Position numbers and translations under genes: made by a program
From: Methylobacterium sp. WL119
GTDB lineage: Bacteria > Pseudomonadota > Alphaproteobacteria > Rhizobiales > Beijerinckiaceae
Reading direction: 5' to 3'
NCBI RefSeq assembly: GCF_008039875.1
Contig: NZ_VRUU01000003.1
Location: 95,251-159,250, forward strand
Length of the DNA stretch: 64,000 nucleotides
Shown here: piece after piece, positions 9,241 through 17,533 of the stretch
Layout: every line of letters starts with the position of its first letter
Numbering within the stretch: position 1 is the stretch's first letter
Notes under the pieces: generated by a model
Told to the model about the DNA's origin: nothing
The model's input: only the letters and a program-made list of their open reading frames with translations
Database searches by the model: none

Positions 9241-10683
9241 CTATCCGACGGGCAGCGGCGCAGTGCCGTAGGCCTCCGCCATGCGCGCGATCGCCGCGAG
9301 CTTGTCCGAGAGCACCGACCAGTCGTCGGACGACGCGATCGGCGCCCAGAGCGCCTCGACCTCGTCGATCAGCAGCGTGCACGGCCGCGCCTGCGCGAAG
9401 TAGGGGTGGGCGAGGTTCGCCCCGGCGGCCGGCGCCATGCCCTGCAGCGCCGCGCGCACCGGCGCGAAGCTCTCGCCGGCATAGAGCGCGGCGGACGGGC
9501 TCGCCGCGGCACGGTCCGCGCTGGCCGTGCCGCCGTACCAGTCGAAGAACGTCTGCTCGAACGGGGCGCCGCTCTCGGCTAGGAAGCGCCAGAACGCCCC
9601 GACCAGGCGATCGGTCTCGTCTTGGCCCGCCTTGGCGAGCCCGAGCCGCGCGAGCAACGCGTCCGCGAACCCCTCCTGCAGGGCCGGGCCGAAGCCCTTG
9701 AGGACGGCTTCGAGATCCGCCTGCGGCGCCAGCGTCAGCAGGCAATCCGCCAGCCGGGCGAGGTTCCAGTACAGCGCCTCCGGCTGCCGGCCGAAGCTGT
9801 AGAGCTCTTGCGTGTCGAAGTAGGCCGCGGTGAAGTTCGGGTCGTAGGCCGGCAGCCAGCGCCACGGGCCGTAATCGAAGCTCTCGCCGGTGACGTTGAT
9901 GTTGTCGGTGTTGAGCACGCCGTGGACGAAGCCGGCCGCCGCCCATTGCGCGCCCATCCGGGCGACGCGCCGCGTGACCTCACCGAGGAACGCGACGGCC
10001 CGCTCGGCCACCGACTCGCGCCAGAGATCGGGCATGTGGGTGGCGATCGTGTGATCGAGCAGCCGCGCGACGTTGCCCGGCTCGTCGAGCGCCAGGAAGC
10101 GCTGGAAGCTGCCGATGCGGATGTGGCCGTGGCTCAGGCGCACCAGCACGGCCGAGCGGGTGGGGGAGGGCTCGTCGCCGCGCTCCAAAGCCTCGCCGGT
10201 CTCGATCAGGCTGAAGCTCTTGGAGGTGTTCACGCCCTGCGCTTCGAGGAGCGCGGTGGCCAGCACCTCGCGCACGCCCCCCTTCAAGGTCAGGCGCCCG
10301 TCGCCGGCCCGCGACCACGGCGTCGTGCCGCTGCCCTTGGTGGCGAGATCGAGCAGGCGCCCGTCGCGTAGGTCGTGCAGCTGCGCAAAGAGGAAGCCGC
10401 GCCCGTCGCCGAGATCGGGGTTGTACGAGCGGAACTGATGGCCGTGATAGCGCAGGGCCAGCGGCGCCGGGAACGAGCCGGGCAGCGGCTCGAACCGGCC
10501 GAACCGCGCGATCCACTCGGCGTCCGACAGCCCGTCGAGGCCGACGCGCGCGGCCCAGGGCTGGTTGCGGACGCGCAGGATGGTCTCGGGAAAGCGCGCG
10601 GCCTCGACCACGTCGAAGAAGTCGCCGCCGAGGTCGGCATGGCGGCGGGAGGGCCGCGCCGCGTGGGATGGGAGGTCTGACAA
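9241..10683 (-). CDS. selO: protein adenylyltransferase SelO (YdiU)
   Basis: Pseudokinase-fold enzyme that AMPylates proteins, reported for the family to act in redox stress. The frame carries LRYHGHQFRSYNPDLGDGR, ATKGSGTTPWSR, GGVREVL, SLIETGEA and the nucleotide-binding stretch VHGVLNTDNINVTGESFDYG with the metal-binding Asn and Asp. The start is ambiguous: TTG 10683 has GCGAGGG 8 bases upstream and gives 480 residues, matching E. coli SelO (478). ATG codons further out (10806, 10827) extend the protein with unrelated residues and lack ribosome sites. The C-terminus has no selenocysteine or terminal Cys, as is usual in bacteria. Confidence 0.9.
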   Translation of the reverse strand: MSDLPSHAARPSRRHADLGGDFFDVVEAARFPETILRVRNQPWAARVGLDGLSDAEWIARFGRFEPLPGSFPAPLALRYHGHQFRSYNPDLGDGRGFLFAQLHDLRDGRLLDLATKGSGTTPWSRAGDGRLTLKGGVREVLATALLEAQGVNTSKSFSLIETGEALERGDEPSPTRSAVLVRLSHGHIRIGSFQRFLALDEPGNVARLLDHTIATHMPDLWRESVAERAVAFLGEVTRRVARMGAQWAAAGFVHGVLNTDNINVTGESFDYGPWRWLPAYDPNFTAAYFDTQELYSFGRQPEALYWNLARLADCLLTLAPQADLEAVLKGFGPALQEGFADALLARLGLAKAGQDETDRLVGAFWRFLAESGAPFEQTFFDWYGGTASADRAAASPSAALYAGESFAPVRAALQGMAPAAGANLAHPYFAQARPCTLLIDEVEALWAPIASSDDWSVLSDKLAAIARMAEAYGTAPLPVG

Positions 10684-10820
10684 GGAAACGGCCCTCGCTG
10701 GGTTCCGGCATTCGAACGACACGCAGTGCGATAAGCCGCCCCGGCCCGATCCGTTGCGGCCCGGCGGAAGCGACGCAAACCGGTCCCGAAAAAACCCGGG
10801 CTCCATCCCGAAACAGGGCG

Positions 10821-10850
10821 TTGACACCGCAAGCCGCCGTTCCCTATACC
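10821..10850 (+). promoter_or_regulatory. sigma-70 promoter for tRNA-Met
   Basis: A perfect TTGACA at 10821-10826 and TATACC at 10845-10850 (18-bp spacer; CTATAC at 10844 would give 17). The tRNA begins about 45 bp after the expected start site. Confidence 0.75.
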
Positions 10851-10898
10851 GCCGATCTCCGAACCGGCCGCCTGCCCGAGCAGACGGCCGCGGGCTGG

Positions 10899-10975
10899 GG
10901 CGGGGTAGCTCAGCTGGTTAGAGCAGAGGAATCATAATCCTCGTGTCGGGGGTTCGAGTCCCTCTCCCGCTACCA
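10899..10975 (+). tRNA. tRNA-Met (CAT), probable elongator
   Basis: A 77-nt cloverleaf. The D-loop segment TAGCTCAGCTGGTTAGAG, the anticodon stem GAGGA/TCCTC around the loop ATCATAA (anticodon CAT), the T-arm GGGGG-TTCGAGT-CCCTC and an encoded CCA end are all present. The acceptor stem GGCGGGG pairs with TCCCGCT with G-U pairs at positions 1-72 and 7-66. The initiator type is excluded because it would have an unpaired 1-72 and three G-C pairs in the anticodon stem. The lysidine-modified tRNA-Ile2 also has CAT, but its body differs from this one. Confidence 0.93.
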
Positions 10976-10982
10976 TTTCTTC

Positions 10983-11014
10983 AACCCGCCCAGTCTCGAC
11001 GTGGCGGGTTTTTT
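10983..11014 (+). terminator. rho-independent terminator of tRNA-Met
   Basis: AACCCGCC at 10983-10990 pairs with GGCGGGTT at 11003-11010, followed by a T run to 11014. It lies 8 bp after the tRNA CCA end. Confidence 0.85.
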
Positions 11015-11130
11015 CATGCCCGCAGGGCACTCCGAAGCCGTGCTGCAAAGCGCGATCGCCGATGCGACGCGGCGGGGGTGATCGCGGCCGCCTCGGGCGG
11101 ACGGCGCGTCGGGGATCCGGGAGGGACGTC

Positions 11131-11886
11131 ATGCGCTGGATCGTGCCGACCGCGATCGTTCTCGCCGCGCTTCCGGCGGCCGCCTGCGCCGCCGGCGATC
11201 CGAGCCGGGACGTGCTCTGGGCGGCGCTGAAGACCTGCGTCCTCGCCAAGAGGCTCGCCGACCGGACCTTTCCCTGCCTCGACGTCGATCTCGGCGACAA
11301 GGACCGGCCTGGAACGGCGGTGCTGCGCGCGCCGGGCGAGCCGACCCACGTCGTCGTGATGCCGACGGACACGGTCGCCGGGCTCGAGGCGCCGGTGCTG
11401 CGCGGGGCGCGGGGGATCGCCTACTGGCGCGCCGCCCTCGCGGCCCGGCGCTTCGCATCCGCCCCGCTGAAGGGCCGCGTGCCGGTGGAGGAGGTCGGCC
11501 TCGCGGTTAACTCGGCCCGGGGCCGAAGCCAGGACCAGCTCCACATCCATCTCGACTGCATCAAGCCGCGGGTGCTGGCCGCCCTGCGGACGCACGGCCA
11601 CGGCATCCGCGCCACCTGGGCACCGTTCCCGGTTCCCCTCGCGGGCGACCGCTACCTCGCCCTGCGGGTGACGGCTGCCGAGGCGGAGCGCTTCAACCCG
11701 TTCGCGGCGCTCGTCCGCCTGCCGGGGCGTTGGGACCTGCGGCAGACCAGCCTCGCGGCGGTCGCGACCCCGGCCGCCGATCTGGATCCCGGCTACTACG
11801 TGCTGGCCTACCGGGCGCCGCGGGCGAGCGCCGAGGATTTGATGGATCACACCTGCGGGGCGGCTACCGGAGCCGCGACGCCGTAG
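11131..11886 (+). CDS. cdh: CDP-diacylglycerol diphosphatase
   Basis: Hydrolyses CDP-diacylglycerol to phosphatidate and CMP. The HIT-like active site is clear: SRGRSQDQLHIHLDCIKP near residues 129-146 with the HxHxD histidines. The protein is 251 residues, the same length as E. coli Cdh. An N-terminal signal or anchor (IVPTAIVLAALPAAACA) places it at the periplasmic side of the inner membrane. ATG 11131 is preferred because GGGAGGGA lies just upstream. It is monocistronic, after the tRNA terminator. Confidence 0.85.
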   Translation: MRWIVPTAIVLAALPAAACAAGDPSRDVLWAALKTCVLAKRLADRTFPCLDVDLGDKDRPGTAVLRAPGEPTHVVVMPTDTVAGLEAPVLRGARGIAYWRAALAARRFASAPLKGRVPVEEVGLAVNSARGRSQDQLHIHLDCIKPRVLAALRTHGHGIRATWAPFPVPLAGDRYLALRVTAAEAERFNPFAALVRLPGRWDLRQTSLAAVATPAADLDPGYYVLAYRAPRASAEDLMDHTCGAATGAATP

Positions 11887-12105
11887 GCCGCGTGCCGCCG
11901 GCGTCGACGGTCATCCACAGGTCGCTCCGTGCCGTCGAGCCGAACCGGATCGGGGCCGACGAGGCGAAGCGTCATCACGCGCGAGCGCCTTCGCGCGACA
12001 ACCGGTTGCCTCGACAAGGCGATGCCGGCGCTTATCCTTCACCGATGCGCTTTCCCAAAGCCAGCCGTCACCACGTCCAAGGCGGCCTGCCGCGCGATCG
12101 TCCGG

Positions 12106-12342
12106 ATGCCTGAGACGTCGGACCGATCGCCGCGCTGCGTCCACTACGTCGGCTTCAAGGACGATCGCTACTGGAACGCCGTCCGGATCTTCGGCGGTCC
12201 CCGGGTGATCCACCGCCGCTGGGATTGGTTCGCGGTCCACGATGTCGGGCCCGACGACGTGGTCGTGTTCGCCGAGGGCGATGCCAGCCAGCCGATGGCG
12301 GCGTGGAACGCGACCGACATCGACGAACGCTGGCTCACCTGA
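12106..12342 (+). CDS. conserved small protein
   Basis: A 78-residue soluble protein with the run VHYVGFKDDRYWNAVRIFG, then RRWDWFAVHDVGPDDVVVFA and WNATDIDERW. Proteins with this 'DDRYWNAVRIFG ... RWD' pattern are frequent in Methylobacteriaceae genomes in my recollection, without an assigned function. The ATG at 12106 begins the compact conserved part; the frame is open upstream, but that part looks noncoding. Confidence 0.6.
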   Translation: MPETSDRSPRCVHYVGFKDDRYWNAVRIFGGPRVIHRRWDWFAVHDVGPDDVVVFAEGDASQPMAAWNATDIDERWLT

Positions 12343-12405
12343 GCCGCCGGCCCGCCGTACGCCGGACCATGATCGGGCTGCGGCACTCGAGGCAGCGCGA
12401 GCGTG

Positions 12406-12431
12406 CGAACCGAACCCGGATGGCGACCGTT
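12406..12431 (+). promoter_or_regulatory. possible EcfG-type promoter close to a start codon
   Basis: CGAAC at 12406-12410, a 17-base spacer and CGTT at 12428-12431. The first base deviates from consensus, and the ATG at 12440 is only 8 bp after the -10, so a leaderless message would result. Weak. Confidence 0.2.
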
Positions 12432-12439
12432 GATGCGCC

Positions 12440-12685
12440 ATGACCGATCCGACATCCGCCCCAGCGTCCGACGCGATCATCGACGCCCGCCGCCGCGAGA
12501 TGGCGGTCGAGCACCTGCTGTTCGGCACGATCCGCTTCGTCGCGCAGCGCCATCCGGAGCTCCTCGACGAGCTCGACGGCAGCCTCGACCACCTGTGGGA
12601 CAAGGCCCACGGCGAGGCCCGCGACGACGAGGCGGTGCGCGAGATCGCGCGGCGCTTCATCAAGAGCCTGCACGCCGAGAGCTAG
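12440..12685 (+). CDS. small hypothetical protein
   Basis: An 81-residue acidic helical protein (REMAVEHLLFGTIRFVAQRH, then DELDGSLDHLWDKAHGEARDD). It has no signal or membrane segment. It resembles short conserved alphaproteobacterial proteins but I cannot name the family. It lies about 100 bp after the 78-residue gene on the same strand. Confidence 0.55.
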   Translation: MTDPTSAPASDAIIDARRREMAVEHLLFGTIRFVAQRHPELLDELDGSLDHLWDKAHGEARDDEAVREIARRFIKSLHAES

Positions 12686-12949
12686 CAGCCGCACGGCCAC
12701 CCGCGACCTCTCGGGTTCGATGTCCCACAGGGCCGCCTTCGAGGCGGGCGGTGCCGCAGGCGGCCGGCACCGCCAGCCGCGGACCGATGCGGCCGGTGGA
12801 GAACGCATCCTCGCGCAACGGCCGCTGTTCATGCCGGTGCCGTCGGCCTCGGCGCGTGGGCGGCGCCTTCGCATAGCCCGCCGAGGTCCGGCCCCAGCAA
12901 GCGCGAGGACCGAAACCCGCACTTAATTTTTGCTTTGGGAGTGCCGGCG
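12686..12949. other. non-coding stretch between small gene and SDR remnant
   Basis: I see no credible gene here. Open frames on both strands have arginine-rich shadow composition. Possibly the eroded downstream part of the SDR remnant. Confidence 0.4.
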
Positions 12950-13372
12950 CGTCCGCCAGCCGACCGGCACCTTGCAGCGCGGGTGCAGCGCGAAACTTCA
13001 GGACGTGCGGCACCGCGCAGGCGCCGTGGATCGCGTCGATCAGGTCGATCGCAACAACCCGCCTCTGCAGGTCGAGCGCCGTGTCGAGAAGCGGCCCGAA
13101 CGCGCCCGCGCCGACCTTACCGACCCGGACGTCGATCCGACCGAACGGCCGCAAGGGGCTCGGCTGCGATGGCCGCCACCGCCTCGGGACCGGTCGCGTC
13201 GGTTGGGGTCGCGACCACCTCGTCGTTGCCGACCCGGAACTCACGACCGCGTGGCATCGGGCCCACCGATACGGTGCGCGGCCGGAACGACGCAGCCCGC
13301 GCGCGCCATGAACGCCCCAGCGGCCGCATGGGCGATACCGCTCGATGCGCCGGTCAGGACGACGGTCACCAT
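12950..13372 (-). pseudogene. decayed short-chain dehydrogenase/reductase
   Basis: The minus strand from ATG 13372 reads MVTVVLTGASSGIAHAAAGA, the SDR Rossmann glycine motif with its third glycine changed to Ala, but stops after 43 codons. A second frame continues with VVATPTDATGPEAVAAIAA, and a third with FGRIDVRVGKVGAGAFGPLL and RRVVAIDLIDAIHGACAV, which match the conserved SDR order (D-T-D, FGRIDV, NAG region degraded to GKVGAG, then the DL...HG segment). At least two frameshifts and the loss of NNAG and of the YxxxK catalytic part show it is inactive. Confidence 0.75.
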
Positions 13373-13528
13373 TGGAGTTCGGACATGCTCGCGCTCCGTC
13401 GCGACGTGCTTCGCGAGGCGAGCAGGTCCGGGTTCGCGTCCTGCGCGCGACCCTTACGACATAGGCGTTTGCCGGGTTGGGGTGCCACGGCCCGATCGTG
13501 CAGGCGAGAAGAAGCTTGACCGCGGCAA

Positions 13529-13578
13529 CTAGTACGAACACATTATACTAGGAAATCCAGCCTATGACTTATGTCATA
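13529..13578 (+). promoter_or_regulatory. AT-rich region with two inverted repeats
   Basis: CTAGTA (13529-13534) and TACTAG (13546-13551) are exact inverted arms 11 bp apart, overlapping a -10-like TATACT (13544-13549). A second dyad, TATGAC-TTAT-GTCATA, occupies 13563-13578. The base composition is far more AT-rich than the flanks. This looks like an operator-promoter region for the glycosyltransferase gene at 13635. Confidence 0.5.
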
Positions 13579-13634
13579 TGTGCATTCTTAAGTTTGTTGG
13601 AGTCAAAGTCCGGAATTTATCGTAATAGAGCGCA

Positions 13635-14882
13635 ATGCAGGTGCATCTCGTTACGCTCGGCTCACACGGCGACGTTCTGCCGTTCCTTGCGCTCGCCTCC
13701 GCCCTCAAGCGGCGCGGTCATGCCGTCGCCCTGGCGGCGCCGGCGCCGTTCGGCGGGCTGGCGAAGCGGGCCGGGGTCGATTTCCACGCTCTCGGCACGC
13801 AGGCGGATTACGAGCGCACCATCCGGCACCCGGATCTCTGGCATCCGCGGCGCGGGGTCGCACCGCTTCTGCAGACCCTGTCCTCGGCGACCGAGCCGGT
13901 GTTCGACTGGCTGCGCACACGGTGGTCGGCCGAGGGCGGTGTCGTCGTGGCGTCGCCCAACAGCCTCGGCGCCCGCGTCGCGCAGGACAAGCTCGGCCTG
14001 CCCCTGGTGACGCTCCACGTCGCGCCGTTCCTGATCGAGAGCCGCCGCGACGCCCCCGTTCTTCCGGGCCTGCCGCTGGCGCACCTCCTGCCGTCGCGCA
14101 CGCGGCATTGGCTCGGGCGGGGCGGGGATCGCTACGTCGTCGACCCGGCGGTGCTGCCCGGCCTGAACGCGTTTCGGGCGACCCTCGGCCTGCCGCCGGT
14201 CCGCCGGCTGCGCCACTGGTGGAACAGCCCGACGCGGATGGTGCTCACCTGCCCGGACTGGTTCGCCGAGCCGCAGCCCGATTGGCCCGAGCAGGCCGTG
14301 CAGGTCGGCTTTCCGCTCTCGGATCGCTTCGGTGACCGGGACGGGCTCGACCCGGAGGTGGCGGCTTTCCTCGACGCGGGCGCGCCGCCCATCGCCTTCA
14401 CCTACGGCTCGGGAATGCGCCAGGGTCGGGCGTTCTTCCGCACCGCGACCGCCCTGTGCCGGCGCATGGGCCGCCGCGGCATCCTGCTGGCGCCGCAGGC
14501 CGATCAGGTCTCCGACACCCTGCCGCCGGAGATCCGGCACGTGGCCTACGCGCCGTTCAGCGCGCTGCTGCCGCACTGTGCCGCCCTGGTCCATCACGGC
14601 GGCATCGGCACCGTGGCGCAGGCGCTCACCGCCGGCATCCCGCAGCTCGTCGTTCCGGTGGCGTTCGATCACTTCGACGAAGCCGCCCGCCTGAGGAAGC
14701 TCGGCGTGGGGGCGACGCTGAGCCGTCGCCGGTTCACGCCGTCACGCGGCGCGCGCGTCATGGATCGGCTCCTGACCTCCCCGACCGTGGCGCACGCCTG
14801 CCGCGAGGCCGCGCAGCGAGTCGCGCACGAAGACGGGCTCGGCGCGACCTGCGATGCCGTCGAGCAGGCGATGGCGGCGTGA
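13635..14882 (+). CDS. UGT/MGT-type glycosyltransferase
   Basis: A 415-residue GT-B glycosyltransferase of family 1. The N-terminus LVTLGSHGDVLPFLALASAL is the acceptor-domain start typical of sterol, rhamnolipid and macrolide glucosyltransferases. The C-terminal nucleotide-sugar signature is HHGGIGTVAQALTAGIPQLV followed by PVAFDHFDEAARL. It likely transfers a hexose to a lipid or secondary metabolite; the substrate is unknown. It stands alone, next to a decayed SDR gene on the other strand and behind an AT-rich control region, which suggests acquired accessory DNA, though its own GC matches the genome. Confidence 0.85.
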   Translation: MQVHLVTLGSHGDVLPFLALASALKRRGHAVALAAPAPFGGLAKRAGVDFHALGTQADYERTIRHPDLWHPRRGVAPLLQTLSSATEPVFDWLRTRWSAEGGVVVASPNSLGARVAQDKLGLPLVTLHVAPFLIESRRDAPVLPGLPLAHLLPSRTRHWLGRGGDRYVVDPAVLPGLNAFRATLGLPPVRRLRHWWNSPTRMVLTCPDWFAEPQPDWPEQAVQVGFPLSDRFGDRDGLDPEVAAFLDAGAPPIAFTYGSGMRQGRAFFRTATALCRRMGRRGILLAPQADQVSDTLPPEIRHVAYAPFSALLPHCAALVHHGGIGTVAQALTAGIPQLVVPVAFDHFDEAARLRKLGVGATLSRRRFTPSRGARVMDRLLTSPTVAHACREAAQRVAHEDGLGATCDAVEQAMAA

Positions 14883-15113
14883 GCCCCGGCATGACCACGA
14901 AACGTCGGTCGCACCCGGTGACGGGCGACGGCCCGGCCGATTGAGCGGTCGCGACCGTCGGGTTGGCCGCCTGAGTGAGGTCAGGCTCGCGACCGCGACC
15001 TCCGCGGCACCTGACCACAGGCTCCGAACCGGGTGGCGAACGGACGGTTGGCCTCGCGACCATGGGTGGCATGGGCGGGCCTGCCCGGCATGTCGCGACG
15101 AAGGAGGTTCCGG

Positions 15114-15533
15114 GTGCCGTTTTCACCGAACAAGGCGATCTGCGTTCTCGGCTGCGTCGCCTGCCTACTGGGGCCGGCATGGCCTGCCGCGGCGCAGAGC
15201 ACGGGCTACGTCACCGGCTTTCCGGGCAAGGATCCGGCCGGCGACGACGAGATCGGGTGGGGGCCGGCCTACAGGCCGGAGACGAGCTTCTCGCAACCCG
15301 GCACGCCGCCGACGCCCGGCGATTTCGCGGGCGCGGCCTATCGGGCGCGCACGGGCCGCGGGCCCTACGACGACGTGCAGAACGTCCGTAGCATGCGGCA
15401 GGTCCGTACAGAGCCCAGCGAGCGGTTCGCGACGGCATCGCAGCGCATCGTCCGCGCGCGTCGGATCGGCAAGCGGTCAGCGGCCGCACACGGTCACGTC
15501 CGGCACCGGGCGGCACGGCAGGCGATCCGATGA
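15114..15533 (+). CDS. secreted hypothetical protein
   Basis: A 139-residue protein starting at GTG 15114, chosen because a perfect AAGGAGG (15101-15107) is 6 bases upstream. A signal peptide (ICVLGCVACLLGPAWPAAAQ) is followed by a Gly/Pro/Thr-rich low-complexity mature part (TGFPGKDPAGDDEIGWG, QPGTPPTPGD) and a basic tail. It is probably periplasmic or extracellular. The family is not recognised. Confidence 0.6.
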   Translation: MPFSPNKAICVLGCVACLLGPAWPAAAQSTGYVTGFPGKDPAGDDEIGWGPAYRPETSFSQPGTPPTPGDFAGAAYRARTGRGPYDDVQNVRSMRQVRTEPSERFATASQRIVRARRIGKRSAAAHGHVRHRAARQAIR

Positions 15534-15582
15534 AGGGGCCCTTTCGCGTCGACCGCGACGCGTCTTCCGCGCGAGGGCGACG

Positions 15583-15828
15583 CTACAGGAAGTCGATCTT
15601 CCGGGCGAAATAGTCGCTGTGCGGATTGACGCCCATCGGCTCGGACGAGACGAAGGGCCGGGCCGCCTGGAACACGATCATCGCCATGATGGCCGCCATC
15701 GACCCACCGACCGGTGCCGATACGATGGCCAGGACCGGCGAGTATTTCCAGAGCAGCAGAGTCGTGATCGCGAGCCCGACGGCCGACGCCAGCACGATCC
15801 GAAAGATGCAGCATTCCGACGGTTGCAT
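15583..15828 (-). CDS. small membrane protein
   Basis: An 81-residue protein with two membrane helices (IVLASAVGLAITTLLLWKYS and GGSMAAIMAMIVFQAA), a Cys-Cys pair near the N-terminus and the tail SDYFARKIDFL. GGGAGG lies 5 bases before the ATG, supporting the start. AT-rich DNA upstream (15840-15890) probably holds its promoter. No named family. Confidence 0.65.
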   Translation of the reverse strand: MQPSECCIFRIVLASAVGLAITTLLLWKYSPVLAIVSAPVGGSMAAIMAMIVFQAARPFVSSEPMGVNPHSDYFARKIDFL

Positions 15829-16203
15829 GCTTGCCTCCCAACCTGGGCACGTAAATCATAGGTTGTTAACATTGCCAAACATTCAATCGTGCCGTGTGTG
15901 CGTACTCATCCGCAAGGCATGACCGTGGCTTACCGCGTGCAGGCTGCGGCCTCGCGGTTTTTCGGAAGGCTGTTGCACCCCGGTCACGCTGGATCACGGC
16001 GGGCAACGATCCGCCGGCAGCGTCTCCTGCAATCATCCTGGCACCGACCTTGCTCCGGATGGTGCACCGCGACGTGTTGCGACGCAGCGTGCGCACCGGC
16101 ACGTCACGGCCGAGGTCGGATCGCCATCTCTGGATCGACGCAGATCGCGGTGCGGCTGCACCGCCGGCGGATCGCTTCGCCACAACCGGTAAGGATGCCA
16201 AGC
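15829..16203. other. intergenic region without a supported gene
   Basis: 375 bp. The first 60 bp are AT-rich (promoter of the minus-strand gene). The remainder has open frames on both strands, but none has plausible protein composition or a ribosome site. Confidence 0.4.
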
Positions 16204-16302
16204 ATGAAACTGAAGCTGTTCAGCTACGCGATGATCGGGGCCTTCGCTTTCGGCCTCGTTGCGACCGTCATCGGGACGGCCAGCGTGATTGTCGGCTTCT
16301 GA
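16204..16302 (+). CDS. 32-residue hydrophobic peptide
   Basis: MKLKLFSYAMIGAFAFGLVA plus 12 residues: one membrane helix with a basic N-terminus. TAAGGA occurs about 12 bases upstream. Such microproteins are common, but without comparison this could be chance. Confidence 0.4.
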   Translation: MKLKLFSYAMIGAFAFGLVATVIGTASVIVGF

Positions 16303-16474
16303 CCGAAGGACTTGGGGCGCGATTCGAGGCGTGCGCGAGGGGACCGGGTCCCGCCGCGCGCGTCCCATGCTGGATCGGACCCACGCATTCAGGGCCCTGG
16401 TTCGGCGGTGATCGAACGCTAGGTGCGTGTGCCTGAGCGACGGCGATCCGCCGGCGCGAGCCGGATACCGTCCC

Positions 16475-16783
16475 ATGGCCCTGGAAAAGCATTCCGATCA
16501 GGATGCGCACCTTTCCGCCACCGATCCGAACATCGTGGTCTTCGCAATGATCGAGGGTGGGCGGGTGATCCACGTCGAGATCCCGGTTGACGTGATGCAT
16601 GCCGAGTTCGGCGCGACCAAGCTCGGGCCGGTCGACTTCTTCGAGTCGCATCGTGCCGTGATCGAGGGAACCGCGAAGCAGATCTATGAGCGCCTGTCCG
16701 AGCCGAGCGACCGCGTTCGGATCGGTGCTGCGGATTTTGCCGCGCCGGGCTCGCGGGCCAATGCGGCGGATGAGGTGACCTGA
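16475..16783 (+). CDS. DUF1488-like protein
   Basis: A 102-residue protein. The core NIVVFAMIEGGRVIHVEIPV, then AEFGATKLGPVDFFESHR and VIEGTAKQIYE, fits the DUF1488 pattern (short protein, beta hairpin with 'V.F.....G..I.C.V', then 'F..HR..IE..A...Y'). Function is unknown. The ATG at 16475 begins the protein just before the conserved core; an upstream ATG at 16427 would add low-complexity residues. Confidence 0.6.
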   Translation: MALEKHSDQDAHLSATDPNIVVFAMIEGGRVIHVEIPVDVMHAEFGATKLGPVDFFESHRAVIEGTAKQIYERLSEPSDRVRIGAADFAAPGSRANAADEVT

Positions 16784-16877
16784 CCGAGGACGACCCGTCG
16801 AGGCTCCCCGGCTCGGACGCGATCGGCACCGCGGATCATGCCGCCGGCGCCGCTCGGAACATCGCGACGCGCTTGCG

Positions 16878-16903
16878 AGAACCGCGACCGATCGCAGGAC
16901 GTT
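16878..16903 (+). promoter_or_regulatory. near-consensus EcfG-type promoter
   Basis: AGAAC at 16878-16882, a 17-base spacer and CGTT at 16900-16903, one mismatch from GGAAC-N16/17-CGTT. The ATG of the disordered protein gene is 26 bp downstream. Confidence 0.4.
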
Positions 16904-16928
16904 GCTCTTCCGAACCGGAGAGTCCCCC

Positions 16929-17162
16929 ATGCCCTATCAGGTCGCCAACACCGAAGATCTCGCGAACACCACCTACGACGCCGGCCGTCCCGCCGACGCT
17001 GGGGAAACGCGTGATGCGCCAGCCGCCCGGAAGCTGGAGGAAGGCCTGACCGACGCGACCAGTTCCGAGCCGCTCCCGGTGCCGGGAGAGGATGCCGAGG
17101 TCGGCTTGGCCCAGAAGGGCACCGGCGAGGCCGCGGTCGTCCGCCGCGAAACCGAGATCTGA
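16929..17162 (+). CDS. small disordered acidic protein
   Basis: A 77-residue protein rich in Ala, Glu, Asp, Thr and Gly (YDAGRPADAGETRDAPAARK, PVPGEDAEVG) with no hydrophobic core, so intrinsically disordered. It is followed 12 bp later by a second disordered small protein, forming an apparent operon. A near-consensus EcfG promoter lies upstream, which would fit a hydrophilin-like stress role; that role is inference. Confidence 0.6.
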   Translation: MPYQVANTEDLANTTYDAGRPADAGETRDAPAARKLEEGLTDATSSEPLPVPGEDAEVGLAQKGTGEAAVVRRETEI

Positions 17163-17174
17163 AGGACCGCCCGC

Positions 17175-17345
17175 ATGACCGCCGACACAACCGACACCCA
17201 GGCCCAGCGGATGCCGCAGGGAAAACCGAAGCCGGACGGCGCGGCGATCACGCCCCAGGACACCGTCACCGGGGAGACCAAGCCGGGCGCGGGCCCGATG
17301 GACCGGCCGGGAACGGAGGCCGAGGATAAGGCTCGGCGTCCGTAG
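17175..17345 (+). CDS. 56-residue disordered protein
   Basis: From ATG 17175: MTADTTDTQAQRMPQGKPKP, then GAAITPQDTVTGETKPGAGP and a charged end. It is fully hydrophilic and has a ribosome site GAAGGA 8 bases upstream. Its spacing of 12 bp after the preceding gene suggests co-expression. It resembles the short stress-associated disordered proteins of Methylobacteriaceae; the family is not named. Confidence 0.6.
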   Translation: MTADTTDTQAQRMPQGKPKPDGAAITPQDTVTGETKPGAGPMDRPGTEAEDKARRP

Positions 17346-17533
17346 GCCGCCAGGCGCGGCTGGACCCGACGACGCGAACTCGCAACCTGTCCCGAACGCG
17401 GATCGGCGCGAGCCGCTGGGTTCGCCATGCCATAGGGTTCGATCGGCGAAGCGACGCCGCCACGCGGTCGCGTCGAGGCCGCGAGGCCTCCGGCAGCGTG
17501 ACGGCATCGGCGCTCTCGGCGAGACGGACCCGA

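Noticed and set aside
10899..10975. tRNA-Ile2 (lysidine-modified CAT) as alternative identity
   Set aside because: The body, including GGCGGGG acceptor and GGGGG T-arm, fits the elongator Met tRNA of Rhizobiales better than the GGACC-type Ile2; not fully excluded.
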